From an uncultured Alistipes sp. (GTDB taxonomy: Bacteria; Bacteroidota; Bacteroidia; Bacteroidales; Rikenellaceae): a stretch of DNA of 64,000 bases. Numbering within the stretch: the stretch's first letter is position 1; every line of letters starts with the position of its first letter. The stretch spans positions 1-64,000 of the forward strand of contig CAJTYA010000015.1 in assembly GCA_910583985.1 (NCBI GenBank), given 5' to 3'. The notes beneath the pieces were generated by a model. The model did not search any database. It was not told where the DNA came from and was given only the letters and a program-made list of their open reading frames with translations. Made by a program: the position numbers and the translations under genes. This document shows, piece by piece, positions 43,325-50,752 of the stretch.

Positions 43325-44380
43325 ATGAACTTTAAAATACGGATGATTATGAAAAAGCTGGTGATTTCGACGATGCTGTGCGCCCTCGTTGCGACGGAGG
43401 CGGCGGCTCAGGTGAAGGCTTACAAGGCCGGGGAACGGAGCGACGAGTCCAATGCGGTGGCCTATGCCCTGCCGCGTTCGGTGGTCAAGGTCCGGGTCGT
43501 GACCGAGAAGGAGAGCGTCCGCGTGGGACCTTACGCCCGTTTCGCCCAAAAGCTGCTCGGCGTGATGGCGCCGCTGGCCGACAAGGATGTCTATACGATC
43601 AAAAGCGCGACGCTCGCCACGGCGACCGAGGCCGATCCGTCCGAAATCTATGCGCTCGACAATCCCGACAAAAGCCCGCTGCGGATTTACGACGTCACGC
43701 CCGAAGGCCTGATCGCCATGACGCCCGAAGGGATGGCCGCCGTGCCGTCGGCTTTCGCGGCTTGTCCCGCCGAACCGTGCCGGAACGAAGCGGGGCTCTG
43801 CCGTGTGGTATCGCACGTGGGCAGCGACACGTCGTTCGTGAAGTTCGCGGTCGATCGCCGGAGTCTGGCCGAAAAGAGTCCCGAATCGATGGCGATGGAC
43901 GCGGCCAACGCGATTTTCTCGCTGCGCAAACACCGCTTCGATCTGGTGACGGGCGAAGCGGGCGAAAATGTGTTCGGCGACGGACTCAAGGCGGCGCTCG
44001 ACGAAATCGACCGGCTGGAGCAGGAGTATCTGGCGCTGTTTTTAGGCAAGCAGTTCCGCCGGACGGTCGTGCGGGAATACGAGGTCGTACCTTCGGCGGA
44101 CGATACCAACGTCATTGTGTGCCGTTTCTCGGACAACGGCGGTCTGCTCCCGTCCACCGATCTGTCGGGTCGGCCCGTAGTGCTGGAACTGACGCCGGAG
44201 AAAAAAGCGCAGAGCGCCGTGCTGAACCGCAAGAAAGAGGCCCGCGGCACGATTTACTATAAGATCGCCGATGTGGTGAACTGCCGCCTGCTGGACGGCA
44301 ACCGCGAGATCGCGCAGGGCCGTCTGCCCCTTTACCAGTTCGGCGTGACGGCCGAAATGCCCGTGCCGTCCGCGAAATAG
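43325..44380 (+). CDS. DUF4831 family secreted protein
   Basis: 351 residues from ATG 43325, or 343 from the ATG at 43349, where a clean signal peptide begins (MKKLVISTMLCALVATEAAA). DUF4831 is a Bacteroidales family of unknown function. Typical parts are VAYALPRSVVKVRVVTEKE, RFAQKLLGV, and the late FRRTVVREYEVVP, with GTIYYKIADVV near the end. Probably periplasmic. The next gene starts 9 bases after its stop. Confidence 0.9.
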   Translation: MNFKIRMIMKKLVISTMLCALVATEAAAQVKAYKAGERSDESNAVAYALPRSVVKVRVVTEKESVRVGPYARFAQKLLGVMAPLADKDVYTIKSATLATATEADPSEIYALDNPDKSPLRIYDVTPEGLIAMTPEGMAAVPSAFAACPAEPCRNEAGLCRVVSHVGSDTSFVKFAVDRRSLAEKSPESMAMDAANAIFSLRKHRFDLVTGEAGENVFGDGLKAALDEIDRLEQEYLALFLGKQFRRTVVREYEVVPSADDTNVIVCRFSDNGGLLPSTDLSGRPVVLELTPEKKAQSAVLNRKKEARGTIYYKIADVVNCRLLDGNREIAQGRLPLYQFGVTAEMPVPSAK

Positions 44381-44389
44381 CCTTGCGTG

Positions 44390-45064
44390 ATGGACGATAC
44401 GACGAAAATGGTCGCTCTGTTGCGCCGCCTGAAAACGGAGATGAACGGAGCCGTCGTCGGGGCCATGCAGGAGCGCGGCGTGGACTATCCGCTCAGTTAC
44501 GGCGTGTCGGTCGCCACGATCCGGGAGATCGCCGCCGACTATGCGCCCGATCATTCGCTGGCCCTGCTGCTGTTCCGTCAGCAGGTGCGGGAACTGAGGT
44601 TGGCCGCGGCCTTCATCGACGATCCCGCCCGTGTGACCCCGCAGCAGATGGACGAGTGGGCCGAGGCTTTCGACCGGGCCGAAATCGTCGAACAGGTGGT
44701 TTGGGCGCTGTTCCGCCGCGTGAAGCATACGGCGCGGACCGCCTTGGCGTGGATGGGGTCCGACCGGCCGATGAAGCGTTATGCCGGATTGCTCACGGCG
44801 GCCTCCTCGCTCGACGAAGACTGGTGCGGAGGCGAGCCCGAAGCGTTTCTCGAAGCGATCGGACGCATCGGGGAAGAAGGAAACCTGCCGGCGGCCGTTC
44901 GCCGGGGGATCGTCCGGCTTCTGTTGCGTCTGAGCGGTACTTCCGCCGGTATGCTTCGCAAAACGAAGGAGTTGCTCGCCGAATACGCCGCCTCCGGCGA
45001 TGCCTCGTTGCGCGATGTGGCCGAGGAGGCCGGTTGGCAGATCGAGTACGCGCAGGACGAGTGA
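44390..45064 (+). CDS. DNA alkylation repair protein (AlkD-like HEAT repeat)
   Basis: 224 residues from ATG 44390; a GTG lies one codon upstream. All-helical protein of the AlkC/AlkD HEAT-like-repeat group; AlkD excises positively charged alkylated purines without base flipping. Visible are YGVSVATIREIAADYAPDH, the helix with FIDDPARVTPQQMDEWAE, the WALFRRV region and LAWMGSD. Whether this relative is an active glycosylase is not clear from sequence alone. It probably shares the transcript of the DUF4831 gene. Confidence 0.85.
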   Translation: MDDTTKMVALLRRLKTEMNGAVVGAMQERGVDYPLSYGVSVATIREIAADYAPDHSLALLLFRQQVRELRLAAAFIDDPARVTPQQMDEWAEAFDRAEIVEQVVWALFRRVKHTARTALAWMGSDRPMKRYAGLLTAASSLDEDWCGGEPEAFLEAIGRIGEEGNLPAAVRRGIVRLLLRLSGTSAGMLRKTKELLAEYAASGDASLRDVAEEAGWQIEYAQDE

Positions 45065-45986
45065 CCGACGGCCGAACGGCAAGGAAGAATATTCGGGAAG
45101 CATCGCGGACGGGATAATCGTCGCGGCGCTTCCCGGATTCGTTTTTGCGACGAGGGGCTTTGCTCACAAGATGTACCGGCTCGACGTCCGTCTCGTCGCG
45201 TTTCCCGGAGAACGGCTTCGGCAGGAGCCCGAAGCGAAGCTGCCCGAATGCGCCGCCTGCGGCTGCGGAAGACCGTGACCGGGCTCGATGGCCGCAGGCG
45301 GGAGCACCGGTATATCGGAGCTTTCGCGGACGAGCGATGAACTTGTCGGACGGTTTTCTCGTCGGTGTGCAAGACGGCAAACGGTAGCGCCGGGTAGGGA
45401 ATCGCAACCGAATGCCGGGGCAATGTAAGGATCGGATTGCCTCGTGTTTTTGCCGTTCCGCAGGCGGATGCCCGGTTTGAACCGCTTGTATAGGCTCTGC
45501 CGTATCGGTTCGGATGCGGCCGATGCGGTGCGGCCGGCCGGTCCGTTCGGATATGTTCGGACGGGAAGGGCGGCGATGTGCGAGGACGTTTGTTTTCGCG
45601 CGTGGGATTGTGTCCGTCGATTCGATACGCTTGGCCGCGAGGAGCTCCGTCTCGCTGGCGGGGAAGATGCGAGGCGCTTTCGGTGCGGAACACGGCTGCG
45701 CGATACGCCTTACGGCGCTTCCGGCCTTGTCCGTATGGGTGGATATGCCGGTTCGGGCGGGGGGGACGGAAGGTGCCGTCGCATTTCGAATGTATGTTCT
45801 GAGGGACCGAACCCGTTTCCCGTCCGGCGGTGCCTGCCCGTTTCTCTCCATCCCGGCCAAGCGGTGTTTCCCGAAATGTTTCTTTCGGTTCGGAACCGAC
45901 GTCCGGAGACCGGCCGTGTCTTCGGACAGAACGTTCTTCCGCTGGGACGACGTACCCGAAAGAGAACCGGCGTGCCGGAAAGGGCC
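45065..45986. other. Long intergenic region between convergent genes
   Basis: About 920 GC-rich bases between the AlkD-like gene and queG. No recognisable gene, promoter box or clear terminator. Long frames exist on both strands but lack protein-like composition. Confidence 0.5.
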
Positions 45987-46889
45987 TCAAGGGAACAGTT
46001 TGCGGATGCGGGCCTGTATGCGGGCCAGTCCGCAACGGTTCAGCGGCGTCTCGCCATAGAGTTGGTCGAAACGCTCCTGCGTCATGGCCGTCCACTCGGC
46101 AGCGTCCGAGGCTTCGAGTTCGGCAATCGGAGCGAAGAGCGGGTGGGCGGTTTCGGTCGCCCGGCGGTTTCGGGGACAAGCCAGCTGGCAGGCGTCGCAG
46201 CCGAACAGCCAGCCGTGCAGGTCGCCTTCGTCGCCCTCCGCTTTCTCGACGGTGCGGCGCGAGATGCAGCGTCCGGCGTCGATCTTCCTGTCGGGCAGGA
46301 TCGCGCCGGCCGGGCAGGCCTCCATGCAGGCGCGGCACGGGCCGCATCCCTCTCCCTCGAACGGTGCGTCGGGCTCCAGTTCCGCCGTCGTGACGATTTC
46401 GCCCAGCAGCAGGAACGATCCCAGCCGCGGGTGCACCAGCAGCGAATGCCGCCCGATCCAGCCTAAGCCGGCTTCCACGGCCCAGCTTTTTTCGGACAGC
46501 GGAGCTGTGTCGGTGAAAACGCGTCCGCGGGAGCCGGGCATCAGTTCTTCGAGAGCCTTCAGCAGTTCAAAAAGCTTTTCCTTGATGGTCAGGTGATAGT
46601 CCCGCGAGCGGGCGTAGGAGGCGATGCGCGAGGCTACGGGGCCCTCACAGGGGGGCCGTTTGTAGCTCGCCGCGCAGACGACGACCGAGCGGGCTCCCTC
46701 GAACAGCAGGGCCGGATCGAACCGTTTGTCCACATTCCGCCGCAGGTAGTCCAGCGAACCGTCGTACCCCCGCTCCAGCCATCGGTCGAAGGTCTCCCGT
46801 TGGGACGTGAGCGGGCGGCAGCGGGCGATTCCGACCGCGTCGAATCCCATTTCCAGCGCTTTATGTCGTATTTTCTCGCTCGGAGTCAT
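45987..46889 (-). CDS. queG: Epoxyqueuosine reductase
   Basis: 300 residues. Cobalamin- and iron-sulfur-dependent last enzyme of queuosine synthesis, reducing epoxyqueuosine in tRNA. Two 4Fe-4S motifs are seen: CGPCRACMEACPAGA and CDACQLACPRN. The central DUF1730-type part has FTDTAPLSEKSWAVEAGLGW followed by IGRHSLLVHPRLGS. The C-terminus stops after the iron-sulfur domain (ending LYGETPLNRCGLAR plus a short tail), without the HEAT-repeat extension of longer relatives; the short form is common. The ATG is 5 bases after a -7 box. Confidence 0.95.
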   Translation of the reverse strand: MTPSEKIRHKALEMGFDAVGIARCRPLTSQRETFDRWLERGYDGSLDYLRRNVDKRFDPALLFEGARSVVVCAASYKRPPCEGPVASRIASYARSRDYHLTIKEKLFELLKALEELMPGSRGRVFTDTAPLSEKSWAVEAGLGWIGRHSLLVHPRLGSFLLLGEIVTTAELEPDAPFEGEGCGPCRACMEACPAGAILPDRKIDAGRCISRRTVEKAEGDEGDLHGWLFGCDACQLACPRNRRATETAHPLFAPIAELEASDAAEWTAMTQERFDQLYGETPLNRCGLARIQARIRKLFP

Positions 46890-46894
46890 CGCCG

Positions 46895-46902
46895 CAAAGT
46901 TA
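46895..46902 (-). promoter_or_regulatory. -7 promoter box TAACTTTG of queG
   Basis: Exact TAnnTTTG match ending 5 bases before the queG ATG (46889), so the mRNA may be leaderless. It is back to back with the promoter at 46933. Confidence 0.65.
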
Positions 46903-46932
46903 CGGAAAGTTATACCGATAAAATAAAAGAAT

Positions 46933-46940
46933 TATCTTTG
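46933..46940 (+). promoter_or_regulatory. -7 promoter box TATCTTTG of the acyl-CoA ligase
   Basis: Exact TAnnTTTG match 47 bases upstream of the ATG at 46988, divergent from the queG promoter 30 bases away. Confidence 0.7.
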
Positions 46941-46987
46941 CGTTCGATTGGTGTGCTTTTTCGGCGCAAATTAAATAGAAAACCGAT

Positions 46988-48610
46988 ATGACATTCGACA
47001 CCCTTCGTCAGATGTATCAGCATAGTATCGGCGCGTTCCGGTCCCATGCGTGTTCTTCCCTTTACGGGGGCGAGTCGCTCACTTACGGAGCGTTCGCGGA
47101 TCGTGTCGATTCGCTGGTCGAGACCTTCGTGTCGGCCGGGCTGAGCAGCGGCGACAGGATCGCCCTGTTGAGCAACAACATGCCCAACTGGGGCGTGGTC
47201 TATTTCGCCGCCGTGGTTTCCGGTATGGTGATCGTGCCGATTCTGCCCGACTTTTCGGGGACGGAGGTGGACCGCATCATCCGCCATTCCGAAGCCAAGG
47301 CGCTCGTCGCTTCCGACAAGCTGTACACCAAAGTGTCCAAGGAGGTCGTCGAGAGCCTTACGCTGGTCGTGCGCACGATGAATCTGGGCGTCATCGCCCG
47401 GCACGGCGAGCACACCCGCGGTACCGTCGTCGAGCCGAAGGCCGAGGACCTCGCCGCGATCATCTACACCTCCGGTACGACTTCGCAGCCCAAGGGCGTG
47501 ATGCTTTCCCATCGCAACCTGTGCAGCCAGTTGGAGATGACGAGTATCCTGCAACCGGTCTATGCGAGCGATATATTTCTCTCCATCCTGCCGCTTTCCC
47601 ACACGTTCGAGTGTTCGCTGGGGATGTTGCTGCCTTTCATGTGGGGCGCGTCGGTCGTCTACCTCGACAAGGCGCCCACGGCTTCGGTCCTGCTGCCCAT
47701 TCTGCGGGCCGTCCGTCCGACGATCATGTTGAGCGTGCCGCTCATCATCGAAAAAATCTATAAGAACAAGGTCGTTCCGCAGCTCTCCTCCAATCCGATG
47801 ATGCGCTGGCTCTACCGGCGCGACTGGGGCCGCAGGTGGCTCCACCGGATCGCCGGGAAGAAACTCATGAAGCTCTTCGGCGGCCGCATCCGCTTTTTCG
47901 GCATCGGCGGCGCCAAGCTCGATGCGAGGGTCGAGCAGTTCCTTTTCGAAGGGCGGTTCCCCTATGCCATCGGTTACGGACTGACCGAGACGGCGCCCGT
48001 GCTGGCCGGGGCCAACCCCACGATGGTGCGTCACCAGTCCACCGGGCCGATGCTGCACGGCATCGAGGCGCGGCTCGATAACGTCAATCCGAAGTCGGGC
48101 GAGGGCGAGATCGTCGTCAAGGGACCCAACGTGATGATGGGTTACTACAAGAATCCCGAAGCCACGGCCGATTCGTTCACCGAGGACGGATGGTTCCGCA
48201 CCAAGGACCTCGGCGTTTTCGACGAGGACGGTTATCTGTATATCAAAGGCCGGCTGTCGAACATGATCCTCGGCCCCAGCGGCGAGAACATCTATCCCGA
48301 AGAGATCGAGAACGTGCTCAACGGCCATGCGCTGGTGAACGACTCGCTCGTCCGGGCCGACGACATGGGCAAGCTGGTGGCCATCGTCTACTTCAACCGG
48401 GACGAACTCGAACGCAAGTACCATGTGATGAAGGAGGAGCTCGGCGCCCGGATGGAGAATATCAAGAAAGAACTTTTGAACTACGTCAACTCGAAGGTGA
48501 ACAAGTTCTCGCGCATCTCGGTCGTCGAGGAGAACGAGAACGGCTTCGAGAAGACGCCGACGCACAAGATCAAGCGGTTCCTCTACAACAAGAAGAGCGA
48601 AGCGAGTTGA
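46988..48610 (+). CDS. AMP-binding long-chain fatty acid-CoA ligase
   Basis: 540 residues. It adenylates a carboxylic acid and forms its CoA thioester. P-loop motif IIYTSGTTSQPKGVMLSHRN, second motif YGLTETAPVLAG, hinge motif GWFRTKDLGVFDEDGYLYIKG (shown in parts: GWFRTKDLG and YLYIKGR). C-terminal catalytic lysine region THKIKRFLY. Closest in pattern to bacterial long-chain acyl-CoA synthetases of about 550-600 residues. The acid used is inferred only from this resemblance. Confidence 0.93.
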   Translation: MTFDTLRQMYQHSIGAFRSHACSSLYGGESLTYGAFADRVDSLVETFVSAGLSSGDRIALLSNNMPNWGVVYFAAVVSGMVIVPILPDFSGTEVDRIIRHSEAKALVASDKLYTKVSKEVVESLTLVVRTMNLGVIARHGEHTRGTVVEPKAEDLAAIIYTSGTTSQPKGVMLSHRNLCSQLEMTSILQPVYASDIFLSILPLSHTFECSLGMLLPFMWGASVVYLDKAPTASVLLPILRAVRPTIMLSVPLIIEKIYKNKVVPQLSSNPMMRWLYRRDWGRRWLHRIAGKKLMKLFGGRIRFFGIGGAKLDARVEQFLFEGRFPYAIGYGLTETAPVLAGANPTMVRHQSTGPMLHGIEARLDNVNPKSGEGEIVVKGPNVMMGYYKNPEATADSFTEDGWFRTKDLGVFDEDGYLYIKGRLSNMILGPSGENIYPEEIENVLNGHALVNDSLVRADDMGKLVAIVYFNRDELERKYHVMKEELGARMENIKKELLNYVNSKVNKFSRISVVEENENGFEKTPTHKIKRFLYNKKSEAS

Positions 48611-48635
48611 CCGATACTGTTTTTTCGACCGCAAG

Positions 48636-48661
48636 TCCTGCCCGTGTGGCGGGATTTTTTT
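48636..48661 (+). terminator. Rho-independent terminator after the acyl-CoA ligase
   Basis: 7-bp stem (TCCTGCC/GGCGGGA, one G-U pair), 5-base loop and seven T. The T run merges into the TATATTTG box that starts the next repeat unit. Confidence 0.85.
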
Positions 48662-48667
48662 ATATTT
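48660..48667 (+). promoter_or_regulatory. -7 promoter box TATATTTG within a repeat copy
   Basis: Exact TAnnTTTG match, same box as in the 89-bp array. It is the only good promoter candidate for the ThiF-like gene (ATG 48779), giving a leader of about 105 bases containing the hairpin repeat. Confidence 0.55.
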
Positions 48668-48740
48668 GACTCAAAGAACCGGCTTCGCCGCCGCGGGCCG
48701 GGCTTTGCCCGACTCCCGCAGTTCTTTTCGTAGGATATGT
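48660..48740 (+). repeat. Single copy of the promoter-hairpin repeat
   Basis: TATATTTGACTCAAAGAAC, then CCGGCTTCGCCGCCGCGG, then GCCGGGCTTTGCCCGAC, and finally GCAGTTCTTTTCG. It aligns along its whole length with the units at 17758-18117 but differs in the hairpin's right arm. The segment from AAGAAC to GTTCTT is an imperfect inverted repeat. Confidence 0.85.
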
Positions 48741-48778
48741 GGCGGTATCGCGGTGCTTGCACCGAAAACGGATTTGAA

Positions 48779-49474
48779 ATGAAAGAAACGGATAAGGAAC
48801 GTTACCTGCGCAATCTGCTGGTCGAAGATTTCGGAGAGGAGGGCCAGCGTCGGCTGCGGGAGGGCCGTGTCGTCGTCGTGGGTGCGGGCGGACTGGGTTC
48901 GGCCGCGCTGAATTATCTGACGGCCTGCGGAGCGGGGACGATCCGGATCGTCGAAAACGATACGGTGTCGCTCTCCAATCTTCAGCGGCAGGTGCTCTAT
49001 ACGACGCCCGAAATAGGCGCATCCAAAGCCGAGGCGGCTTCGGCGCGCCTGTCGAGGCTCAATCCGGGATGCAGGATCGAGCTCTCCGAATGCCGCCTGA
49101 CGGAAGAAAATGCCGGAGAACTGCTCGACGGATTCGATGTCGTGGTGGACTGTACGGACAATTACGCGGCCCGCTATGCGATAGACGGCTTCTGTGCGGC
49201 CCGTCGCGTGCCGATGGTCTACGGTACGGCCGAGCAGACCGGCGGACAGGTCTCGGTATTCCATGCGGCGGGAGCCGGCGGTTACGCCGACCTTTATCCG
49301 GTCCGGCCTCCGCAGAAACCCGTCGTGGGGGTATTGTCGCCCGTCGTGGGTGTCATCGGCTCGTTGCAGGCGCTCGAAGCGGCGAAGCTGCTCGCCGGAA
49401 CGGGCCAAACGCTTGCCGGACGCCTGCTGGTGTTCGACGGACGGAAGATGGATTTCAGAATTTTCGAAATATAA
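48779..49474 (+). CDS. HesA/MoeB/ThiF family adenylyltransferase-like protein, without the usual cysteines
   Basis: 231 residues from ATG 48779. E1-like fold: nucleotide-binding VVVGAGGLGSAALNYLTACG, IVENDTVSLSNLQRQVLY with the activating Arg, and VVDCTDNYAARYAID. The C-terminal helix GVLSPVVGVIGSLQALEAAK is typical. The two zinc-binding CxxC pairs and the catalytic cysteine found in ThiF/MoeB around the crossover loop are missing; that stretch reads YADLYPVRPPQKPVVG. It may therefore only adenylate a sulfur-carrier C-terminus, or serve another small protein. No sulfur-carrier gene is adjacent. The methyltransferase gene follows after 4 bases. Confidence 0.88.
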   Translation: MKETDKERYLRNLLVEDFGEEGQRRLREGRVVVVGAGGLGSAALNYLTACGAGTIRIVENDTVSLSNLQRQVLYTTPEIGASKAEAASARLSRLNPGCRIELSECRLTEENAGELLDGFDVVVDCTDNYAARYAIDGFCAARRVPMVYGTAEQTGGQVSVFHAAGAGGYADLYPVRPPQKPVVGVLSPVVGVIGSLQALEAAKLLAGTGQTLAGRLLVFDGRKMDFRIFEI

Positions 49475-49478
49475 CGTT

Positions 49479-50279
49479 ATGTTCGATCTTGCACGAAGCC
49501 GGGCCTCGGAGCGGGAGCAGCTCCGGATCGCCGATCTGATGTCGCTCACGCCTCCGGGCGACCGCGTACTGGAAATCGGGGCGAGGGACTGCTATCTGTC
49601 CCGCCGGCTGAGCGACTTGTACCGCGAGGTCGTGGCGCTCGATCTGCAACGGCCCGTCGTGGATCATCCGGGCATCGTGCCCGTGCAGGGCGACGTGACG
49701 GACCTGCGGTTCGGCGACGGTGCGTTCGACACGGTTTTCTGTACCGAGGTGCTGGAGCACGTCCCGCCCGAAAAACTCGTCCGGGCCTGCAACGAAATCG
49801 AACGGACGACATCGCGCTATGCCGTGATCGGCGTCCCGTATCGGCAGGACCTCCGGGCCGACCGGACACTGTGCCGTCGCTGCGGCACGGTCAATCCCGC
49901 TACGGGCCATCTCAATCGGTTCGACCGCCGGCGTCTGGAGGCCCTGTTTCCCCGGATGAGGGTCGTCGAGGCGCGTCTGGTAGGGCGGGGCAGGGCCGTG
50001 ACCAATCCGCTTTCGGTGTGGCTCTACCGCCTGTGCGGCTATCCCTACGGCAGCTACGAGCAGGAGGAGGGATGTATTCGTTGCGGTGCGCCGCTGGAAC
50101 GACCGAAGATCGGACCCGGACGTTGGGCGCTGTGCTTCGTCGCCCGGACGCTGAACCGGATGCAGTTCTACCTCTACGGCCGCCGCCGTCCGATCTGGAT
50201 TCACCTGCTCTTCGAGAAGTGCGATTCCGCGGCTCCGGCCGCCCCTGTCGCGTCGTCCCGTCCGCATTCTGTCCGATAG
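49479..50279 (+). CDS. Class I SAM-dependent methyltransferase with zinc-ribbon cysteines
   Basis: 266 residues from ATG 49479. UbiE/Methyltransf_11-like domain: VLEIGARDCYLSRRLSDLY, VALDLQRP, DLRFGDGAFDTVFCTEVLEH followed by VPPEKL. After the SAM domain come two Cys pairs, LCRRCG at about 130 and CIRCG at about 205, which could bind a zinc. The basic C-terminus (GRRRPIWIHLLFEK) and hydrophobic patches suggest membrane proximity. Coupled to the ThiF-like gene. Target unknown. Confidence 0.85.
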   Translation: MFDLARSRASEREQLRIADLMSLTPPGDRVLEIGARDCYLSRRLSDLYREVVALDLQRPVVDHPGIVPVQGDVTDLRFGDGAFDTVFCTEVLEHVPPEKLVRACNEIERTTSRYAVIGVPYRQDLRADRTLCRRCGTVNPATGHLNRFDRRRLEALFPRMRVVEARLVGRGRAVTNPLSVWLYRLCGYPYGSYEQEEGCIRCGAPLERPKIGPGRWALCFVARTLNRMQFYLYGRRRPIWIHLLFEKCDSAAPAAPVASSRPHSVR

Positions 50280-50752
50280 GGCGGACCGGCGGGGCGGGCC
50301 CGTGTCCGGGTGGCGAACGGAAAACGGGGCGCTCGTGCCGGCATTTATTTTCGGAGAGGGGCGCCCTTTCGCGGGTACGGTCGTGCAGAAATACGTCTGT
50401 GGACAATCGCCTCCTTGCATGTGTCCGAAATTCCTTCGGGTCCGACCGCTGTCCTCTACGGTTTGGACCGGACGCTTGGCGGAGACAGGACGCGGAGACC
50501 CGAAAAGCGGAACGACGGCTACGAATCCCGATGTACCGAAACATACCGTCGCATCTGCATTTGTGTCGAAGGGTCGGGCGGACTCGTTCGGCTTCCCCTT
50601 GCCCCGCAACCGTCTGTTTCCGGAACGGCCGGTTACGCGAGAGTTTTCCGTTACCTTCCGGCTTTCGTATCGTGAGCGATATTTTTTCGACGAACGGGAG
50701 ACCTTCGTGGGGTTCGCTGAGACTTACCGCGGAAAATTATGTCCGGAGAGAC
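50280..50752. other. Intergenic region between convergent genes
   Basis: About 470 bases between the methyltransferase and the glycosidase-like gene. No recognisable gene or clear terminator. Confidence 0.45.
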
